Under the pieces are notes generated by a model. The model worked only from the letters and a program-made list of their open reading frames with translations, made no database searches and was not told where the DNA came from. DNA of 9,294 nucleotides, from contig CAAFQM010000072.1 of assembly GCA_900765105.1 (NCBI GenBank), positions 1-9,294 on the forward strand, in the 5' to 3' direction. How positions within the stretch are numbered: position 1 is the first letter of the stretch; each line of letters opens with the position of its first letter. Of this stretch, positions 6,400 to 9,294 are shown in pieces. Origin of the DNA: an uncultured Faecalibacterium sp. (GTDB lineage Bacteria > Bacillota > Clostridia > Oscillospirales > Ruminococcaceae). The position numbers and the translations under genes are program-made.

Positions 6400-7617
6400 T
6401 TACTGTTCTCCCTTCAGGCTGAACTGGCGGGCCTTGTTCTGACCCTGCAGCCACATACAACTCATAGCGCGGCGGCGGGGAATGACCTCCTCCAGCACGT
6501 CACACAGATATTTTGCTTCTTCCATGGTGTTCTGCGGGCCAAAGGTGAACCGCATGGAACCGTGACCGATCTCCTCCGGCAGGCCGATGCTCAGCAGCAC
6601 ATGGCTGGGGTCCAGGCTGTCGGAGTTGCAGGCAGAGCCGGTAGAGGCGCAGATGCCGTGCATATCCAGATCCAGCAGAATGGTCTCGCCCTCCAGACCC
6701 GGGAAGCTGATGTTCACATTGTTGGGCAGACGGGGACTACGGCCGCCGTTCAGGCGGGCTTCCGGGATGTTCTTGAGGATGCGGTCGATGACGTAATCGC
6801 GCAGCTCGCTCTCGTGGGCCATGCGCTCATCCAGATGCGCCGTGGCGATCTCCAGTGCCTTGCCCATGGCAGCAATGCCGGCCACGTTCTCGGTGCCTGC
6901 ACGGTGGCGGGCCTCCTGACTGCCGCCATCGATCAAGTTCTGGGGCCATACGCCCTTACGGCAGTACAGTGCACCCATGCCCTTGGGGCCATTGAACTTG
7001 TGGGCGCTCATGGACAGCATATCCACGCCCAGCTCCTTCACATCCACGGGGATGGCACCCACAGCCTGCACCGCGTCGGTGTGCATCCACACGCCATGCT
7101 TGTGAGCGACCTCGGCGATCTCCTTGATGGGCTGGATGGTGCCGATCTCGTTGTTGGCCATCATGATGCTGACCAGCGCGGTGTCGGGACGGATGGCAGC
7201 CTCCACGTCCTCGGGGCGGATGTAGCCCTCGGAGGTGGGACGGATATAGGTCACCTCAAAGCCCATGCGCTCCAGTGCAGCCATGCTGTGCATGATGGCA
7301 TGATGCTCAAAAGCGCTGGTGATGAGGTGCTTTTTGTTCTGGCGTGCCTTGGTGAAGGCGGTGCCCTTTACGGCCCAGTTGTCAGCCTCGGAGCCGCAGC
7401 TGGTAAAGAAGAGCTCGGCCGGACTTGCATTGATGGCCTTTGCCACCTGCGCACGGCCGGTGTCCACGAATTCCTTTGCCTCATAGCCGATGCTGTAATG
7501 GCTGCTGGGGTTGCCGCAGGCACCGCTCAGGGCTTTGACCATCATTTCCAGTGCCTCGGGAGCACAGGGAGTGGTGGCAGCATTATCCAGATAAACCACT
7601 TTTTCCATGTTTTCCAT
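6400..7617 (-). CDS. nifS: Cysteine desulfurase, NifS/IscS type
   Basis: A 405-aa PLP enzyme that converts cysteine to alanine and holds the sulfur as a persulfide for NifU and other acceptors. Visible residues: YLDNAATTP near the N-terminus, H105 (EHHA, stacks on PLP), N155-N156 (MANNEIG), D181 and Q184 (HTDAVQ), PLP lysine K207 (SAHKFNGPKG), and the persulfide cysteine C330 in STGSACNS on the flexible loop. Length and motifs fit the family. The C-terminal ~25 residues (after RRRAMS) look variable. ATG at 7617 has AAGGA about 8-9 bases upstream, and a second ATG nine bases in is too far from it. First gene of the nifS-nifU operon, with the likely Rrf2 regulator encoded 1 kb away. Confidence 0.96.
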   Translation of the reverse strand: MENMEKVVYLDNAATTPCAPEALEMMVKALSGACGNPSSHYSIGYEAKEFVDTGRAQVAKAINASPAELFFTSCGSEADNWAVKGTAFTKARQNKKHLITSAFEHHAIMHSMAALERMGFEVTYIRPTSEGYIRPEDVEAAIRPDTALVSIMMANNEIGTIQPIKEIAEVAHKHGVWMHTDAVQAVGAIPVDVKELGVDMLSMSAHKFNGPKGMGALYCRKGVWPQNLIDGGSQEARHRAGTENVAGIAAMGKALEIATAHLDERMAHESELRDYVIDRILKNIPEARLNGGRSPRLPNNVNISFPGLEGETILLDLDMHGICASTGSACNSDSLDPSHVLLSIGLPEEIGHGSMRFTFGPQNTMEEAKYLCDVLEEVIPRRRAMSCMWLQGQNKARQFSLKGEQ

Positions 7618-7640
7618 AGGAATGATCCTTTCTTATTGAA

Positions 7641-7678
7641 CGCGTCTGCGGGAGCCTTGAATGCCCTGTGCAGATGCG
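7641..7678 (-). other. Stem-loop in the nifS mRNA leader
   Basis: CGCGTCTGC (7641-7649) pairs with GCAGATGCG (7670-7678), 9 bp with one mismatch, and the 20-nt loop can form a few further G-C pairs. It lies in the ~70-nt leader between the predicted start of transcription (about 7691) and the nifS ribosome site. No T-run follows on the minus strand, so it is not a terminator. It could influence mRNA stability or translation. No known riboswitch is recognised. Confidence 0.45.
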
Positions 7679-7697
7679 GAATCCTTTCAACGGATAA

Positions 7698-7727
7698 GTT
7701 ATACCATATCATTCCCTAGTATGTCAA
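7698..7727 (-). promoter_or_regulatory. nifS promoter with overlapping operator-like inverted repeat
   Basis: On the minus strand, -35 TTGACA (7727-7722, perfect) and -10 TATAAC (7703-7698) are 18 bp apart. An inverted repeat, ATACCA (7701-7706) and TAGTAT (7717-7722), separated by 10 bases, covers the spacer and touches both boxes. A repressor bound there would block RNA polymerase. The Rrf2/IscR-like protein encoded at 8700-9173 is the obvious candidate, but this is inference. A further GTAT/ATAC half-site pair, 10 bases apart, lies at 7719-7736. Confidence 0.65.
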
Positions 7728-7750
7728 TATGAATACTGGATTTTCGTGAT

Positions 7751-8191
7751 TCAGTCACCTTTTTTGCCCTTTCCGGTCAGCTTACCCAGCGCCACCTTCC
7801 ACTTGGGGTAGCCCCAGCGCTTATCCTCGGCAAAGTCGTCCGCCAGCTTCCACGGGAAGATGCCGCCGTCAAAGTACAGGTTTCCGGCTTCGTCCACCCG
7901 GTCCAGCTTTTTGGGCAGATAGCTTTCGTCGTAGTAACTCTTGCGGCGGTCCGGCAGCACCCAGTGCAGCGTGCCGTCCTCATCCATGCCGGACGCCCAC
8001 ACGCCGAACACAAAGGTGGCAGCCTCGCCATAGCAGTGCTGCTCAAAGCGGATAGCGCCATCGTAGTAGAACTTGATGACCTCCAGCGTGCCGGATTCCT
8101 TTTTGCCGTCCCGCCCTAAGGTAGGGCGGTAATCCTGCTGGTAACGGCAGCCGCAGTGACTGCCCGCGAACTCTTTTGCATGGAACGACAT
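7751..8191 (-). CDS. Unrecognised 146-aa protein
   Basis: I do not recognise this family. The protein begins MSFHAKEFAGSHCGCRY, with a CxC pair at residues 13-15, and is rich in Tyr, Trp, Asp and Gly across the middle (FVFGVWASGMDEDG, KSYYDESYL, NLYFDGGIFPWKLADDF), suggesting a compact beta-rich cytosolic domain. It ends in a lysine/glycine-rich basic tail (GKLTGKGKKGD). No signal peptide or membrane segment is seen. The start is the second of two close ATGs, with AAAGGA upstream. The first ATG (8196) is out of frame and leads to a stop after about 26 codons. It lies 52 bases after the rhodanese gene on the same strand and may be read from its own promoter or through from the rhodanese. Confidence 0.8.
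   Translation of the reverse strand: MSFHAKEFAGSHCGCRYQQDYRPTLGRDGKKESGTLEVIKFYYDGAIRFEQHCYGEAATFVFGVWASGMDEDGTLHWVLPDRRKSYYDESYLPKKLDRVDEAGNLYFDGGIFPWKLADDFAEDKRWGYPKWKVALGKLTGKGKKGD
8111..8129. repeat. Perfect 8-bp hairpin inside the unknown gene
   Basis: CCGCCCTA (8111-8118), loop AGG, TAGGGCGG (8122-8129). It lies 62-80 bases into the coding sequence, over the residues YRPTLGR, in the early part of the mRNA where a stable stem can slow translation. No T-run follows on the minus strand. Confidence 0.6.
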
Positions 8192-8232
8192 GGCATGGTT
8201 TCCTTTCTGTTGTGGGTTTGTGCTTCTTATAA

Positions 8233-8260
8233 AGTATATAACCTTAAAAATGCCCCTCAA
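8233..8260 (-). promoter_or_regulatory. Possible promoter for the unknown gene
   Basis: Minus strand: -10 TATACT (8238-8233) and -35 TTGAGG (8260-8255), 16 bp apart. The -35 box lies within the last codons of the rhodanese gene. The -10 is good and the -35 matches four of six bases. It would allow the 146-aa protein to be expressed independently. Confidence 0.45.
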
Positions 8261-8567
8261 AATCGCCCTCGATCTCGTAGGGCCAGCTTAAAATGCCGCC
8301 AAGGTCCCGCAGGTGGGTGTAGCCAAGGGCTTCCAGCTTCTGCACAGCGTCGGCGCTGCGGCGTCCGGTGCGGCAGTACACCAGCCACAGGGCGTTTTTG
8401 TCCGGCAGCACCTCGGCGGCGCGGTCGATGACCTGCCCCAGCGGCAGCAGCTTTGCCCCCGGGATGTGCCCAACGGCGTATTCGTCCGGCTCGCGCACAT
8501 CCACTGCGACAGCCTTGCCGGTATCCAGCAGACGGATGGCGTCTGCGGCGGTGATCTTTTCTGTCAT
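8244..8567 (-). CDS. Single-domain rhodanese-like sulfurtransferase
   Basis: A 107-aa single rhodanese domain that can carry sulfane sulfur on a cysteine. It shows VDVREPDEYAVGHIPGA (23-39, the conserved CH2A-type region) and the active loop CRTGRRS with C65 at 65-71. The end LGGILSWPYEIEG (89-101) fits the usual C-terminal GG..W motif. Length is that of GlpE/PspE-like proteins. ATG at 8567 is chosen because GAGGAG (8580-8575) lies 7 bases upstream. The frame stays open much further upstream, but that part is antisense to the Rrf2 gene. It is divergent from the Rrf2 regulator and near nifSU, which suggests a part in sulfur delivery; the acceptor is unknown. Confidence 0.92.
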   Translation of the reverse strand: MTEKITAADAIRLLDTGKAVAVDVREPDEYAVGHIPGAKLLPLGQVIDRAAEVLPDKNALWLVYCRTGRRSADAVQKLEALGYTHLRDLGGILSWPYEIEGDFEGHF

Positions 8568-8603
8568 ACTCTCACTCCTCAAAGATAGGTTCTGTTCCAT
8601 CCT

Positions 8604-8632
8604 ATGATAACAGACCTTTTTTGTTTGCACAA
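8604..8632 (-). promoter_or_regulatory. Weak candidate promoter for the rhodanese gene
   Basis: Minus strand: -10 TATCAT (8609-8604), five of six to consensus, and a poor -35 TTGTGC (8632-8627), spaced 17 bp. A small inverted repeat, ATAGG (8585-8589) and CCTAT (8601-8605), with an 11-base gap lies at and just after the -10. It could be an operator. Confidence 0.35.
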
Positions 8633-8643
8633 GAGGTTTCTCC

Positions 8644-8672
8644 TTTGCAAAATCCGAGTAACGTGCTATACT
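8644..8672 (+). promoter_or_regulatory. Promoter of the Rrf2 regulator gene
   Basis: -10 TATACT (8667-8672) with a weak -35, TTTGCA (8644-8649, 17-bp spacer) or TTGCAA (8645-8650, 16-bp spacer). An AGTA (8657-8660) to TACT (8669-8672) inverted pair overlaps the -10 and could be a self-repression site. Only ~10-20 bases separate this region from the rhodanese promoter on the other strand. Confidence 0.55.
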
Positions 8673-8699
8673 ATAAACTGCAACAAGGAGAGGACTACC

Positions 8700-9173
8700 A
8701 TGAAATTTTCCACCAAGAGCCGCTACGCCCTGCGCCTGATGGCGGAGCTGGCGCGCTATGCGCCGGGCACAACCGTCAGCCTGAAGGAGATCAGTGAGCG
8801 GCAGAACCTGAGCCTGAAATATCTGGAACAGATCGTCACCCCGCTGGCGCGGGTGGGGCTGGTCAAGAGCGAGCGGGGCAGTCAGGGCGGCTACCGCCTG
8901 ACAAAAGATCCCGCCGACTACACCGCCGGCGAGATCCTGCGCGCCATCGAAGGCAGCGTAGCGCCCATTCCGTGCCTTGGCAGCGTGACCAACGAATGCC
9001 CCATGTCCGAGCAGTGCTTCACCCTGCCGTTCTGGGCGGGGCTGGACGAGGTGATCAACCAGTATATCGACAGCGTTACGCTGGAACAGCTGGCAAGCCA
9101 ACTGCCTGCGCCGGATTCCGCCGCGCAGGAGAGCTGCTGCAGCTGCGGCGGCGCGAAAAATGAGAATAAGTAA
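8700..9173 (+). CDS. Rrf2-family transcription regulator, IscR-like
   Basis: A 157-aa DNA-binding regulator. The N-terminal winged helix-turn-helix starts MKFSTKSRYALRLM, has VSLKEISERQNLSLKYLEQI (26-45) as the recognition region, and a wing at ERGSQGGYRL (58-67). Three cysteines, C92, C100 and C106, follow the C-x7-C-x5-C pattern. This is close to the C-x5-C-x5-C cluster ligands of IscR, so a [2Fe-2S] cluster is likely. A second cysteine group, CCSC (146-149), sits in the tail. AAGGAG at 8685-8690 is 9 bases before ATG; the frame extends upstream without a good start. By family it is expected to sense Fe-S or sulfur status and control nifSU, and perhaps the divergent rhodanese. CymR- or NsrR-type sensing is an alternative. 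Confidence 0.93.
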   Translation: MKFSTKSRYALRLMAELARYAPGTTVSLKEISERQNLSLKYLEQIVTPLARVGLVKSERGSQGGYRLTKDPADYTAGEILRAIEGSVAPIPCLGSVTNECPMSEQCFTLPFWAGLDEVINQYIDSVTLEQLASQLPAPDSAAQESCCSCGGAKNENK

Positions 9174-9182
9174 AAATAAGGC

Positions 9183-9211
9183 TTGACATTCCCCGTTGCA
9201 TCGGCTATAAT
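9183..9211 (+). promoter_or_regulatory. Consensus promoter of the tRNA-Trp gene
   Basis: -35 TTGACA (9183-9188) and -10 TATAAT (9206-9211) are both perfect, with a 17-bp spacer. Transcription would start near 9218, about 19 bases before the tRNA. It begins 9 bases after the Rrf2 stop codon, and no terminator is visible between them. Confidence 0.92.
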
Positions 9212-9236
9212 AATCAAGCATTCAGCGAATGTATAT

Positions 9237-9294
9237 AGGGGTATAGCTCAGCTGGTAGAGCAGCGGTCTCCAAAACCGCGTGCCGTGAGTTCGA
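9237..9294 (+). tRNA. tRNA-Trp (anticodon CCA), 3' end cut by the window
   Basis: Acceptor 5' strand AGGGGTA (9237-9243), D-arm GCTC/GAGC (9246-9249, 9258-9261), anticodon stem GCGGT/ACCGC with loop CTCCAAA, anticodon CCA at 9270-9272, and the start of the T-arm at GTGAGTTCGA. The remaining T stem, acceptor 3' strand and any CCA end fall beyond the window. Confidence 0.95.

Noticed and set aside
6398..6460. Longer NifU start giving 21 extra residues
   Set aside because: It would overlap nifS, and the added residues are not part of the IscU fold; the inner ATG has its own ribosome site.
6562..7719. Plus-strand open frame (385 codons) opposite nifS
   Set aside because: Mirror frame of nifS with repetitive Ala/His/Gly/Val composition; no start signal.
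7738..7756. Small GTGA/TCAC hairpin at the stop of the 146-aa protein gene as a terminator
   Set aside because: Only 4 bp of stem and no proper T-run on the minus strand.
8604..8699. Longer Rrf2 start giving 32 extra residues
   Set aside because: The added part covers the promoter; MKFSTKSRYALRLM is the usual family N-terminus and has AAGGAG 9 bases upstream.
8568..9221. N-terminal extension of the rhodanese frame by about 218 codons
   Set aside because: The extra part is antisense to the Rrf2 gene and crosses the shared promoter region; GAGGAG before the ATG at 8567 gives a normal 107-aa rhodanese.
1..9294. CRISPR array, rRNA or replication origin
   Set aside because: No regularly spaced repeats, rRNA-like sequence or clustered DnaA-type boxes were seen.

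Overview
The window looks like a piece of a gut Firmicutes chromosome, most likely an Oscillospiraceae/Ruminococcaceae member such as Faecalibacterium or a close relative. This is inferred from GC-rich coding DNA with AGGAGG-type ribosome sites, a minimal NifS/NifU iron-sulfur locus with an Rrf2 regulator, and a large serine recombinase of the type common in clostridial mobile elements. I could not run a database search, so the genus is a guess.

Layout. (1) 1-1533: a large serine recombinase, by eye less GC-rich than what follows, probably the right-hand end of an integrated element that continues to the left of the window. A rho-independent terminator sits inside its last codons. (2) 1534-1712: a non-coding junction with a long interrupted inverted repeat, a short inner hairpin and a sigma70-type promoter. 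(3) 1713-5814: a compact plus-strand operon of three genes: a cytosolic leucine-rich-repeat protein, a metallopeptidase-like/von Willebrand A protein (DUF2201 type), and a MoxR-like AAA+ ATPase with a long helical C-terminus. A strong terminator follows at about 5841. (4) 5954-7617, minus strand: nifS (cysteine desulfurase) followed 2 bp later by nifU (scaffold), with a good promoter, an operator-like inverted repeat and a structured leader upstream, and a bidirectional terminator downstream. (5) 7751-8567, minus strand: an unrecognised 146-aa protein and a single-domain rhodanese. (6) 8700-9173, plus strand: an Rrf2 regulator with three cysteines in the IscR pattern, divergent from the rhodanese. 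(7) 9183-9294: a perfect-consensus promoter driving a tRNA-Trp(CCA) gene cut by the window end.

How the genes fit together. The right half is a sulfur-trafficking and Fe-S assembly neighbourhood: NifS makes persulfide, NifU builds clusters, the Rrf2 protein probably senses cluster status, and the rhodanese can carry sulfane sulfur. The left half pairs a MoxR ATPase with a VWA protein, a known chaperone-like pairing (compare RavA-ViaA), but adds a third, LRR-containing protein without a signal peptide. That trio is the best candidate for a little-described system here. It lies next to a recombinase, although its base composition resembles the rest of the chromosome more than it resembles the recombinase.
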